The notes beneath the pieces are model-generated. The model was not told where the DNA came from, ran no database searches, and saw only the letters and a list, made by a program, of their open reading frames with translations. DNA of 64,000 nt from Serpula lacrymans var. lacrymans S7.9. Taxonomy: Eukaryota; Basidiomycota; Agaricomycetes; Boletales; Serpulaceae. A program made the translations under genes and the position numbers. Numbering within the stretch: position 1 is the first letter of the stretch; each line of letters opens with the position of its first letter. Shown piece after piece: positions 11,820 to 21,730 of the stretch. The stretch is from positions 2,118,126-2,182,125 of the forward strand of contig NW_006763294.1 in assembly GCF_000218685.1 (NCBI RefSeq). The letters run 5' to 3'.

Positions 11820-12871
11820 ATGTCGTCGCAACCAGATATGAACACTTTGTTGCACAACATATGTGCACAGATCTTGGCGTTAACTACGCAAGTCGCCGAG
11901 CTACAGGCAAACCCCCCTGCAGCAACCCCCTCGGTAGAGAAAAAGTTCAATAAGAAAGTCGAAGTCGTTGCTGATCCTGGCGCCTTTGAGGAAGACAGAG
12001 CGCAATTTGCTGAATGGTGGATCAAATTCCTGATTTGGGTTAAGGCAAACTGGGACGCATTTGCCGATGACTTTGAGGTAGCCACTGTGGTGCTATCTCG
12101 ACTAAAAGGACCTGTGGCGGGTCAATACGCCCAAGTTAGATTGCAGGAGTGCTACACCGCGGGAGTGTGGCCCACCTGGGACAATCTCAAAGTAGAGATC
12201 AAAAAATACTTCAAACCGCAAGCTGAGCGTGACTGGGCGCGTCAGCAAATCCATTCCTTTAAACAAGGCAACATGAGGACAGATGATTTTGTAACCCGGT
12301 TCCTGGCCCTCTCCATCCAAGGGGGTCTTGGTAATGAACATGCAGTAGAGCTGCTGGAACACAATGTGAACCCCCACATTGCAGAACAGCTTTATCTGCA
12401 GGATATAAGAATTTCTCTCAAGCAGCAGAGGAGGTTCGAAAAATAGGTAGGGCCATAGAGCTCTACAAAATGAACCAAGGTGGCGAGACCACCAAAAACA
12501 ACCAATCCCAGAGGCGCCCTGGGTCATCAAACCACCATAATCACTCTCACGGGTTCAAGCCGTTCAGGCTGCAACCAGGGCAGGGAGCCCCTATGGATAT
12601 TGGCGCGGTCCAGGGCGGACAGATGCGCAGATTCAAAGGGAACTGCTACAATTGCGGCCAAGAGGGACACATGTCCCGAGATTGCAGAAACAGGGTGCAG
12701 GCCGCCCAACAAAAAAATAATCAAGGGCACCAGGCACGCCAACTAGAAACTGAAAAACCGGACGATCGGCTCCAGACTCTGGCCGTTTGTTCGTACGATG
12801 TAATCCGGGCCTTCTTTTACAACCAGCAGGTCACTGAGATGAAGGTTCAGGGCAAAGAGTTCGGAGCTTAG
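11820..12871 (+). pseudogene. Gypsy gag, frameshifted (copy A)
   Basis: The first frame (11820-12446, 208 codons) has a coiled N-terminus and the retrotransposon gag core (FAEWWIKFLIWVKAN, VWPTWDNLKVEIKKYF, FKQGNMRTDDFVTRF). A one-base shift near 12411 leads into the second frame (NFSQAAEEVRKIGRAIELYK onward), which holds a CCHC zinc knuckle, CYNCGQEGHMSRDC, near 12645-12690. Gag forms the particle that packages element RNA. Both copies share the shift, so it predates the duplication. Confidence 0.88.
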
Positions 12872-12963
12872 GTCACTTGGGTGCCTTCGCTCCTATAAAC
12901 AATGAAGTAAACCACAATAAGGTGGCCCCTGCTCCGGGGTGATGCACGAGCAATAAAGGAAAG

Positions 12964-15155
12964 ATGGGGATGGCTCCCCAATTTGTAAATAGATTTAAAA
13001 ATTTGTTACCGGAAATATGTACTTGTATGAAAACTTGTAACTGTGATATTTATAATACTACCGCTGCACCAGTGTCTCCTTCAAAGTGTGGCCCCAGCGA
13101 GACAAACACTAGGGTGCTTGATTGTGGTAAAAATAAAATAGAAAAACATGTTTCTTTTGATACTTCCTCTTTTTTGGAGCCACCCTTTCCCGGAATCCCA
13201 AGGCATGTGTTGATGCGCACATATTTATTCCAAAAAGAGATCCGCTTAGATGTTGGTGTGGAGGGACGCAGAGAACGAGTCACCGCCGAAGCTACCCAAC
13301 TAGGGAAGATTAATTTAATATTGGGCTGGACCTGGCTATTTAAACACAATCCTGAGATCGACTGGCAGACAGGGGTTGTCACATTGTCACGTTGCCCTCA
13401 GGAGTGTGTGAATTTGGGTAAACTGAATCACATCCGTCACAATGAGCATCTTGAAGAAATAAATGCTAGTCACATCTATGAGCTCAAATCTCTAGAAAAG
13501 ATTGATGATGACGATGACGAGGTAAAACCTGAGGAAGAGGTTAAGAGGCTGGTACCTCCCGAGTACCATGACTTCTGGAAAGTCTTTTCAAAACATAAAT
13601 CAGAGCGCTTCCCAGAGGCTAAGCCTTGGGACCATGCTATAGACTTGAAGGACACTTTCAAACCGAGGGACATATGATACCACTCTCTGCTCCAGAAAGA
13701 GATGAGGTTTCTAGCTTCATAGATGAGCAGCTTAGGAAGGGTTACATCAGACCTTCCAAAAGCCCTATGACGTCCCCAGTGTTCTTCATTCCCAAAAAGG
13801 ATGGAAAGAAGCGTATGATTATGGACTATTGTTACATGAATGAGCACACGGTTAAAAATGTTTATCCGCTGCCTTTGATCAGTCAGCTAGTAGACAAATT
13901 GGCTGGTGCCAAGATCTTGACAAAGATGGATCTCAGATGGGGGTACAATAATGTACAAATCAAAGAAGCAGATGCTTGGAAGGCCGTGTTCACGTGCCAC
14001 CGAGGATCCTTTGAACCCCTTGTTATGTTCTTTGGGTTGACCAACTCACCGGCAACCTTCCAGAGCATGATGAACGAGATTTTTGCGGATATGGAAAACT
14101 GTGTCGTCATTTACATTGACAATTTGTTGATATTTACGAAGTCGGATGATGAGGCTGAGCATGACAGGATTGTGCAAGAAGTCCTTCGACTCTTACAGGA
14201 ACGGGACTTATTCGTCAAACCCAAAAAATGTAATTTTAAGGTGAAGGAAGTAGACTTCCTTGGTATGATCATAGGCCAGAATGGAATCAGGATGGATCCT
14301 GAGAAAGTTCAAGCTATATTGGACTGGCCAGAACCTACTCACGTCAAAGGAGTTAGGGCCTTCCTTGGCTTAGGAAATTTCTACCGAAGGTTTATTGAAA
14401 ACTTCGCAAAAATCACGAGACCGTTGAACAATCTCACTAAAAAAGACATTGTTTGGCACTGGGGCGCCAAAGAACAAGAAGCTTTTGATAAGCTTAAGCA
14501 GGTGTTTAGGACAGCGCCCATATTAGCATTTCCAGAATTAGACAAAGAGTTCCAGTTGGAAACCGACTCTTCTGATTTTGCTACTGGGGCTGTTCTATCC
14601 ATTAAATGCCCTGATGATCTTTGGAGGCCTTGTGCCTATTTATCACATAGTTTGTTGCCTACGGAGCGCAACTATCAAATTTACGACAAAGAGATGCTGG
14701 CCATCATTAGAGCCTTAGAGCACTGGCGACACTACTTAGAAGGTGCTAGACACCAATTTGAAATTTGGACCGATCATAAGAATCTGGAATATTTTATGAC
14801 GGCCCAAGACTTGAACCAAAGACAGGCTCGCTACACAGTGTACTTGTCAAGGTTTGATTATAAATTAATTCATAAGCCTAGAAGCTCTATAGGGAAAGCG
14901 GACACTTTGTCCAGAAGAGAGGATCATGCCAACGGTATCGAAGATGACAACAAAGGTGTTACCCTGATAGACCAATCAAGGGTTGCCAATGTTGGAATCG
15001 GGCAGGATTCCGATCTTCTGGAAGTTTTCAAGAAAGACATCTCCTCAGAAAAGAAGGCGCGCCTTGACAGCAATGAAAACTATTTATGGGAAGACGGGCT
15101 CTTTCATTTTAAAAACAAATCTATGTGCCTGAGTCCGCAAGGATCAAGGCAATAG
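12964..15155 (+). pseudogene. Gypsy protease end, reverse transcriptase and RNase H (copy A)
   Basis: The first frame (12964-13677) carries the protease C-terminal flank ([17 protein letters not shown]) and an acidic linker. A shift near 13665 leads to the polymerase frame (to 15155) with GYIRPSKSPMTSPVFFIPKK, KMDLRWGYNNVQI, FFGLTNSPATFQ and the catalytic box. That box reads YIDNLLIF, whereas active enzymes have YIDD: the second Asp is Asn. The expected DYR is DYC. RNase H follows with LETDSSDFATGAVL and WTDHKNLEYF. The frame breaks again near 15118 before integrase. The element is catalytically dead. Confidence 0.9.
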
Positions 15156-16447
15156 ATAGACATCACAACACTCCAGTGGCTGGGCACCCTGGGTGGCAAC
15201 AAACAATGGAGTTGATCTCCAGAAACTATATGTGGCCTGGCATGGTCAAAGACATACAGGAATACGTAAAATCCTGTCTGAGATGCGCCATGGCTAAAAA
15301 TTCTCATCAACCGCCGGCCGGTAAACTTATGCCAAATCCAATACCAGCTGGTCCCTGGCAGGATATATCGGTTGATTTCACAACGGATCTGCCCGAGTCA
15401 AATGGGTATGATTCAGTAATGGTGGTAGTAGATCACTTCTCCAAAGAAGTGGTATTTATACCCACCAACAAAACCATTACTGCTGCTGGTACGGCAGATT
15501 TATTTAAAGGTTTCATATGGTCCATCCATGGATTACCAAAGACGGTTATTTCCGATAGAGGGCCACAATTCGCTAGCGAATTTACAAAAGAATTATGCCG
15601 GATGCTGGGCATCAAACCTAAATTATCAACGGTGTTCCATTCGCAGACTGATGGACAAACGGAGAGACTCAACCAGGAGTTGAAACAATACCTCCGTATA
15701 TTTATTAATGACAGGCAGACAGATTGGGCCAAGTGGCTAAAGATAGCCCAGTTCTCATACAATATCAAACAGTCGTCGGCTACAGGAAAGGCACCATTTG
15801 AGGTTACTAGATTGTACCTCCCCAGAATGGGTGTAGAACCTAGCAAAAGCAAGAACGAGGCTGCTGGGAACATGGCCAAAGACATGAAGTTTGTCTTAGA
15901 CAAAACACGCAAGGCGCTATTCAAAACTGCAGAGCAGATGAAAGACAGGGCAGAGCATAGACGCTCTAAGGCCCCTGACTACAAGGTCGGCGACCTGGTT
16001 TGGTTAGATACCGACCACTTAAAGTTAAAAGATCGGCAGTCTAGAAAACTGACCAAAAAATGGATTGGCCCTTACCGGATTAAGGAAGTCAAACCCAACG
16101 CAGTGGAGCTGGAACTCCCAAAACAAATGAGGGTAGTACCCACGGTCAATATTAGCCGTGTGAAACCCTACAAAGGACCGCTGCCGGGACAGCGCGTAGA
16201 CCGGCCCGGTCCGGTGGTAGTCACCCAGGAAGGTGAAGAAGAGTTCGTAGTTGAACGGGTGGTGGATGCACGCTTGAAGCATGGCAAATTAGAGTTCCTA
16301 GTCCTATGGAAAGGCTATGGAGACGAGGACAGAACGTGGGAACCAGAAGCCCACCTGGATAACTCCCGTGACGCTGTTCACAAATTTTATTCTAAGAATC
16401 CCTCAGCTCCTAGGAAGCTTAGAGGCATGGATTCAAAACTTTTGTAA
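15125..16447 (+). pseudogene. Gypsy integrase with C-terminal chromodomain (copy A)
   Basis: The HHCC zinc-binding site is present (H...H in HHNTPVAGH, CLRC). The catalytic triad is intact: VDFTTDLP (Asp), VISDRGPQF (Asp), GQTERLNQE (Glu). The C-terminal 60 residues form a chromodomain (EFVVERVVDARLKHGKLEF, LVLWKGYGDEDRTWEPE), which places the element among chromoviruses that target methylated-histone chromatin. This is the longest intact open frame of the element (440 codons), but it is separated from the polymerase by a frameshift, so it is not expected to be made as part of Pol. Confidence 0.92.
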
Positions 16448-16813
16448 TTCTCTTTTTCAAACTATGCCCGAAAATTTAACTACCACCGCCGGTATTTGGT
16501 CTCGCCTCGAAGTCGAGCCTTAGAAGGGGGGTAGTGTTACGATAACACAATTTTCGGACCTTTCCTCCATTTTCATTCTCCGTTTTAACCTTGTATACTT
16601 TAGCTTTCACACATGGTGCCACGCGGCACTTCCCCTTTTGTTCAAACTCCTCTTTCTTGTGCCGCATTGCTTTCTTCTTATTTTTAGATACAACTCTCTC
16701 ACACAGTGGAGCTGGTCATGCGGGCTAGGCCCCATGACATCATCAGCCACTGACTTTATCAACTGTACAGTACATAAGTACAAACATTCTGTATTAGTAT
16801 ATATACCCCAATA

Positions 16814-17510
16814 TGTGAGGCAACGATAAACTATAACAAAAACAAAACCTGTCTCCTTCTGCACTTGCAGGGAGTAAAGGGTTCGATGAGCTTGAGGTTG
16901 ACAGATGCTAGTATGTATAGCAAGTAGAGGACTTTGAGAGGTAAGCTTCAAAGGTTTTCGTTGAGGAGTAAAGCGGGTAAATTCAGTAATAGAAAACTAA
17001 GGAGCCATACATGAATAGGTAAGGCTTTATATAGTGAACTGTTTGTTCCTCAGACCGAAAGGAGAATATATGAAAAGTGGTCTGAGGAATCAATCGACCA
17101 ATAAGAAAAAGGGAGAGTAACTATTGTACGACTTTTAACTTGATTAATCAGCAGGTGAGAGACTTGTACTAATAATAGAGGATTGTCACGTGTGTTCAGG
17201 AACCGTATCCTCATAATGAGGTACGATCCTGAATAAGGCGTTATTAGTATAACCAGGCTTTACTGAGGCTTGGAGCTGGTTGGCGAGATGCCTACTACCA
17301 GTCCTTACTCCGTGTGCTGGCTGGCTGGGAGCAATACCCAGTCTCTGATCTGTGATATAAAATGGTAGCAATGGTTAAGAAAGCCTGTGAGGGCTATGAG
17401 AAGTAAAACGGCAAAGGATACCTCTAGCCCTAGAGCCAGAGGTGTAACGGGAAAAGCGTTCGAGAACCAAGACATAGCGAAGATAAGAAAATAATGAAAT
17501 GGTCCTTACA
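16814..17510 (+). mobile_element. Solo LTR, family B, inside the gypsy 3' LTR (copy A)
   Basis: A 697-bp sequence, TGTGAGGCAACG...GGTCCTTACA, flanked by a perfect CAATA target duplication (16809-16813 and 17511-17515). It splits the gypsy 3' LTR into 16535-16813 and 17516-17656. It is homologous, inverted, to the solo LTR at 1757-2326 but longer. Within it, GGTACGATCCTG and GGTAGCAATGGT segments match that relative closely. Confidence 0.95.
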
Positions 17511-17656
17511 CAATAGATCAAGGAGACTCCTCAGCGAGTCCTCCTGTTGTATACCAACAAACTCTCTGCAGCTTAAGGGGTAACCACTCCCTCATCATCA
17601 CTACCTTTATAGTGTGTTCTTGTGTGCGCCAGAGTAACTAACTCTTGGTTGTAACA

Positions 17657-17834
17657 GCTATAGAAACAACTGAGGTATTTCTATACTAAGCCCCCTACTA
17701 CTTATAGTCGGAGGTGCTACTCGCTATAGTATAATGACTCCTAGGAGTACAATGGTGACTCCATGGAGTGGTGGCTGTGCTCCATGGAGAACAATGGCTG
17801 CTTCGGCAGAGACCGGGTTTATCCGGTTTTGTCA
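17657..17834 (-). mobile_element. Remnant of the copia 5' LTR (copy A)
   Basis: 178 bp matching 6735-6913 at about 95 percent, ending at the same CCGGTTTTGTCA. Its left part is missing and replaced by the end of the gypsy 3' LTR. It marks the original far end of the minus-strand copia element. Confidence 0.85.
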
Positions 17835-18194
17835 TGTACTACCTCAGACTCTTCTATGAGATCTGAGGTGAGACTCACTTATTTCCCCCCTTTTGAATAC
17901 CTATCTGATCCCTAGTATAGACATCTTATCTTATTAGGTACTTACTTTGAATATAGCTCAGACTCTTCTACAAGACCTAAGACACCTTATTGTATTAAAT
18001 CAAACCCAAACAACTTGGTATACTATGGTGTGGTGTTTTATTTTCTTATATGGTTTGTAGGGATAGCATGCTCAGAATGTCAGTACTGTTGCCACTTTTG
18101 CATGCATTTTATTATCTAAGACTTTGCAGCGGGCCGTACCACCCTTTTGGTGGTAGGCTGTACACGTCTATTCCGCTGGAAATTTGTCTGGTAT
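17835..18194. other. Spacer without recognised gene (copy A)
   Basis: AT-rich. It contains a short hairpin CCTCAGA...TCTGAGG near 17845 and a related CTCAGACTCTTCTAC motif near 17960. The copy-B equivalent is 45159-45518. Confidence 0.5.
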
Positions 18195-18442
18195 CTGATA
18201 AATAATAAGAGGGCATGGCTTGGTACGTGTCGGGTTGGATCTAGGAGAGCATGTAACGAGAGGGGAGGTTGTTAGCCCCCATCACAATCACAATGCGAAG
18301 AGAGGAAAGTGTTGGGGGAGGACTTACCGTGGATGTGCATCCAGCCGATTTGGAGCTGCAAGGCTTCGTTGATCTGGATGTCGTCTGCTCCCTCCCGCAA
18401 GCCGGTCTGGATAGCCCGATGGAGCACCGCGCGGAATTTTGC
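18195..18442 (-). pseudogene. Fragment of the mitochondrial-type conserved gene (copy A)
   Basis: Minus-strand exon 2 (18441-18328, 114 bp) encodes FRAVLHRAIQTGLREGADD and WMHIH, as in the intact gene at 49574-50548. Its GT donor and preceding AG acceptor are preserved. Beyond a shortened intron the first 45 bp or so of the last exon follow (18240-18195, IQPDTYQAMPSY). Exon 3 and exon 1 are missing. It cannot encode the full protein. Confidence 0.85.
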
Positions 18443-19906
18443 TGTGATATTTGTGGGGCATGAAAAAAAGTGCATGGAAGTCGAGCAGAGATTAGAATGC
18501 AAGTCGAAGTCAGCCATATACAAAGCATGACAATATCCATTTTCCAGGGAGAAGTATTCCATTAGTCGGTAAATATTCACAGAACTACGCCATCATGAGA
18601 TAGCACACTAACTTATGGTGAATGGGTGATAACTTAGCTTGACAGCACTGTTTCAGGGAGATACATTAGCCCCCGATAAATCACGCTGTCCACCCCTGCC
18701 ATGATAAAGTGCTAAACAGTAAAGCGTCAGTAGAGAGCTTCTCAATTCCACGATGTGCTGGTTAAGGCTAAAACCTAGTACGTGCATCAAAGTTTTAGGG
18801 TGTGTGGAATTGATAGGTTGAACAAATCTTACCCTGTTCAAACTTGACTTCAAATCTGGAATGCTGTTGATACAGGCTATACGTTTATGCGAGGCTACGC
18901 TGATGAATCAAAACGCGTCATGATCCCAGCTAGCGGCACAAGCACAGGTACACCAAGCTGACGTCTCGGCGTATTGCGACAATTGCTTTCGTCCATTGAC
19001 AGCTGACATTGCTGACACTGGAGTAGGATATTTCCATGCGCAATGAACGGTAGGGGAGTAACCGAAGTGAAATACACGTTGCTTGGGCCCTAAGGAGATG
19101 ACCACGAACCGTCATCAGTGATAGTGTCCATCATGATAATGAGAATCTTCCCCTGATTTGGAAGGAGAGATACTTACGATTGTGACTCATGCGATGTGAG
19201 GGTGAAGGGCAAAATATTCCCTACATTAACCGTGATTTGACACGTCCGAGTCATACCTTCCCGCAGACCCCTGACTGGCTACGATGCTATTTGTTCACTG
19301 AGGGCCTCTGTAAACGAATCAGTGTTCTATGACTATAAGTTGATGTAATGAATGCTCGACTATTTCAGTCCATCGAGTTGATTGAGATGTCTGATGATGG
19401 TGACGTTATACGAGGGATTTGCTCTGATATGTATACCAGGCCACTTGTTCAAAAGCTGTGTGCCGCTCCATTGATTTACAGGTGACCGGTGAAAAGTTCA
19501 AGGTTATTTTTTTGGTAGCACGACCCAAGCACTACTCGGTTGATAATTTATCTTCTGGGTTTGAAGTGCACTGGCCATTGAAAGCGAGTATTCAGACTGT
19601 CATTCAAGCATGGACCCCAGGAGAATGATTGGTGTAGGGTGTACTGGATTACTTGCACCGAGTCCGAACAGGATGTTCAAGTTGCCCATATGTAGACATC
19701 GTGAACATTCTCACGGCAATTTACTGGACGTTTATGGGTGCTTATGGGCGCTTATGTACGAGACATGTGTAGTACACGAGCTTGTTAGAAGTTTGATTTG
19801 ATAGACTGTCATATCATAGCATTGCCAGCGCCATTGAAGACGGTCAGACCCTCTGGAACTTGAAACACCCTCAGCCCTTACAGCCCTCACCAGCTACAGA
19901 TTAAAG
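18443..19906. other. Long spacer upstream of the orphan gene (copy A)
   Basis: About 1.4 kb without a convincing gene. Short frames occur on both strands but none has family resemblance or splice logic. Copy B (45767-47248) differs by a small expansion of a GGTACA repeat near 46275 and five extra bases near 46550. Confidence 0.5.
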
Positions 19907-21045
19907 ATGGGTTCAGGTCGTTTTTCTCTTATTCTCCATAACATCTACTCGACTCTTTTTCGACCACACATGCCTTATCCAAACGACATTTTTGGCATAT
20001 TCCAGGAGGGCGTCATCGGGCCTATGGGACCTGAGTCATGGGAGCGGCAGCTTTGCGTAGACGATAGGTCCACAAATTGTTATATCGACCACATCGTGTT
20101 TTGTAAATGCAAAGACGACAAGAAACACGAATTCTTGTTGATTTCCGTTTGCTACCCGGACCCAAACATCACGGCCAAGGCACTTGTGGTCGTCGACCGT
20201 TCACCCTCCGCTCCGTCACCCAACTCGTCTGTTCATACCCCTCTAGGCTCTGCCATTGTGTCACCGTCAGTCTCCGATACTCCTGCCCATGATCGTATTG
20301 TCATCACCAAAGAAGACGATAAAACGGAGTTGACTAAACCGTATAAACCATACAGGGAGCTCTGTACCCTTACATTCTCCGAGTCTTGTCCCTCCAATAT
20401 CACCGGAAATTATTTATCGCCTTCTGTTCGGCAGCTATGCATCCTGTTGAAAGTCATCAACAAACACGCCCCGCTCTACAATCTTTATGAGCACCAGTGC
20501 TACTGGTTTGCCAATACTGTGTTCGACATGTTGAAGAAACTATTTCCAAATGCAGAGGAGAAGTGTACTTCACACGACATACGCGGCAACTATCACGGGT
20601 TGAAATTCGACCATCGTAACAGTATAGAGACGATAACTGAAGAATATGACAGGTCATGGATCGAGGCATGTAACAGGGTGAGGGAGGAACGGATAAAACA
20701 AGAAGAAACTCGACGTAAAGTAAGTAAAATCTCGCTGCTGTTTTTTGCTGTCTATTAATCATTTTTTTAACTTGTCAAAAGCATGTTGAAGATGGGATGA
20801 AGATAGGTGAAGAAAACGGGATAAAGATAGGTGAAGAACGCGGGATAAAGATAGGTGAAGAACACGGTCGTGCGGAACGAGAGCAACTCAAGGCTGAAAT
20901 GGAACAACTCAAGGCTGAAATGGAACAACAGAAGGCTGACAGTGCCCGACGCGAGGCTGAAAAACAGGCTGAATTGGACCAACTCAAAGCGAGAATGCAT
21001 GAAGACGAAAACCGTCAGTCTGACAACGCGGCAGTCGCAGCCTGA
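19907..21045 (+). CDS. Orphan basidiomycete family protein with QCYWFA motif and coiled-coil tail (copy A)
   Basis: Exon 1 is 19907-20719, a GT-AG intron is 20720-20781 and exon 2 is 20782-21045, giving 358 residues in one continuous frame. The N-terminus (MGSGRFSLILHNIYSTLF) is followed by a Ser/Pro-rich linker (about residues 100-125) and a conserved core with LYNLYEHQCYWFANTVF (about residues 185-205) and KLFPNAEEKC. Exon 2 starts with three copies of GIKIGEE plus one variable residue (24-bp repeats). It continues with EQLKAEM heptads that should form a coiled coil. Function unknown. Such proteins are expanded in Agaricomycetes. The Cys in a NC/QC-aromatic-FA setting recalls LRAT/NlpC-like cysteine enzymes, but this is only a speculation. 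Confidence 0.82.
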
Positions 21046-21666
21046 AGAAGAGATGGAAAGTTTGTTCGTGAGTCCATTTGAGCATTACTACTTTCAAAAC
21101 TAACAAGGATCTGTATGACAGTCCTAGCCAGGACGACAGCAAAGCTGTCAAACATGCAATATCTTTCCTATTATCTATTTTCACGGAGCAGAGCGTCTAT
21201 TACTCGTCATCCATGTCTATGTATATTCTAGTACACTGTTTCAGGGGTAAGTACCATGCCGGGCGTCTACTGTAGTTATTTCATCGTGACGGTTCGGCGG
21301 TTCCAAAGCGGATAGTTTGGTGCGATAGTGCCACTGTACTCAGACTCTCATGCTGCTATGTTGTAATGATCCCCAGATAGTTGCCAAATGATTATGGAGA
21401 ATGTCGCTGCGAATGATGATGAAGAAGTCTATAAGCATGATTCCGACAGCCTCACCGTGGTCCGCAATAACCGTTTCCCGAGTCCTGTGGAAGATCTTGC
21501 GACTCTTTTCTTCCATCCTCGTGAGCATCGTAGGCTTCGCTGCCAAAAATTCCATGGAATATATCGTAAATGCATTCTATGACAAGGCCCATATGATGCC
21601 TCGTGATCTCCATCCGAACATACACCGTGATCATCCAGTACTTGTGATCTCTTTTTACCTGCCAGC
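21046..21666. other. Spacer between orphan gene and esterase pseudogene (copy A)
   Basis: No gene recognised. It is homologous to 48288-48893 with many substitutions. The last part should hold the esterase promoter. Confidence 0.5.
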
Positions 21667-21674
21667 TATATAAA
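21667..21674 (+). promoter_or_regulatory. TATA box of the esterase gene (copy A)
   Basis: TATATAAA lies 57 bp before the ATG at 21731. It overlaps the alternative in-frame ATG at 21674, so 21731 is the better start. The paralog at 48893-48900 has TATATAGA. Confidence 0.55.
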
Positions 21675-21730
21675 TGGAGGTGGAAGGAGCGGCAGCGTTC
21701 TCGAGGGTCTCTCATCTGCTCTCTTCTGAA

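Larger units (their letters stand above)
10885..17656 (+). mobile_element. Chromodomain Ty3/gypsy retrotransposon, degenerate (copy A)
   Basis: The 5' LTR is 10885-11301 (417 bp, TGTTAC...GTAACA, TATA-like ATAAATACCCC near 11150). The 3' LTR starts at 16535 after the purine tract AGAAGGGGGG and ends at 17656, interrupted by a family-B solo LTR (16814-17510). Gag, protease, reverse transcriptase, RNase H and integrase with chromodomain lie between, in four or five frame-shifted pieces. The flanks TTGA and GCTAT show no target duplication. Both flanks are copia sequence, but parts of copia that do not adjoin each other. No standard tRNA primer site was recognised after the 5' LTR. Confidence 0.93.
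1..20511 (+). repeat. Segmental duplication, copy A, near-identical tract
   Basis: Bases 1-20511 align with 27033-47853, with only scattered substitutions and small indels. The offset is 27032 at the left, 27031 after about 2.7 kb, 27325 after the N gap, 27324 after 6.9 kb and 27342 after 19 kb. The match starts at the first base of the window, so the true left boundary is not seen. The tract holds all the nested transposons, the mitochondrial-type pseudogene fragment and the 5' two-thirds of the orphan QCYWFA gene. A real tandem duplication and an unmerged haplotype in the assembly are both possible. Confidence 0.97.

Noticed and set aside
15433..15924. 163-codon minus-strand frame
   Set aside because: A shadow of the gypsy integrase frame.
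19610..19801. 63-codon plus-strand frame upstream of the orphan gene
   Set aside because: Short, unsupported by splice sites or similarity; probably part of the promoter region.
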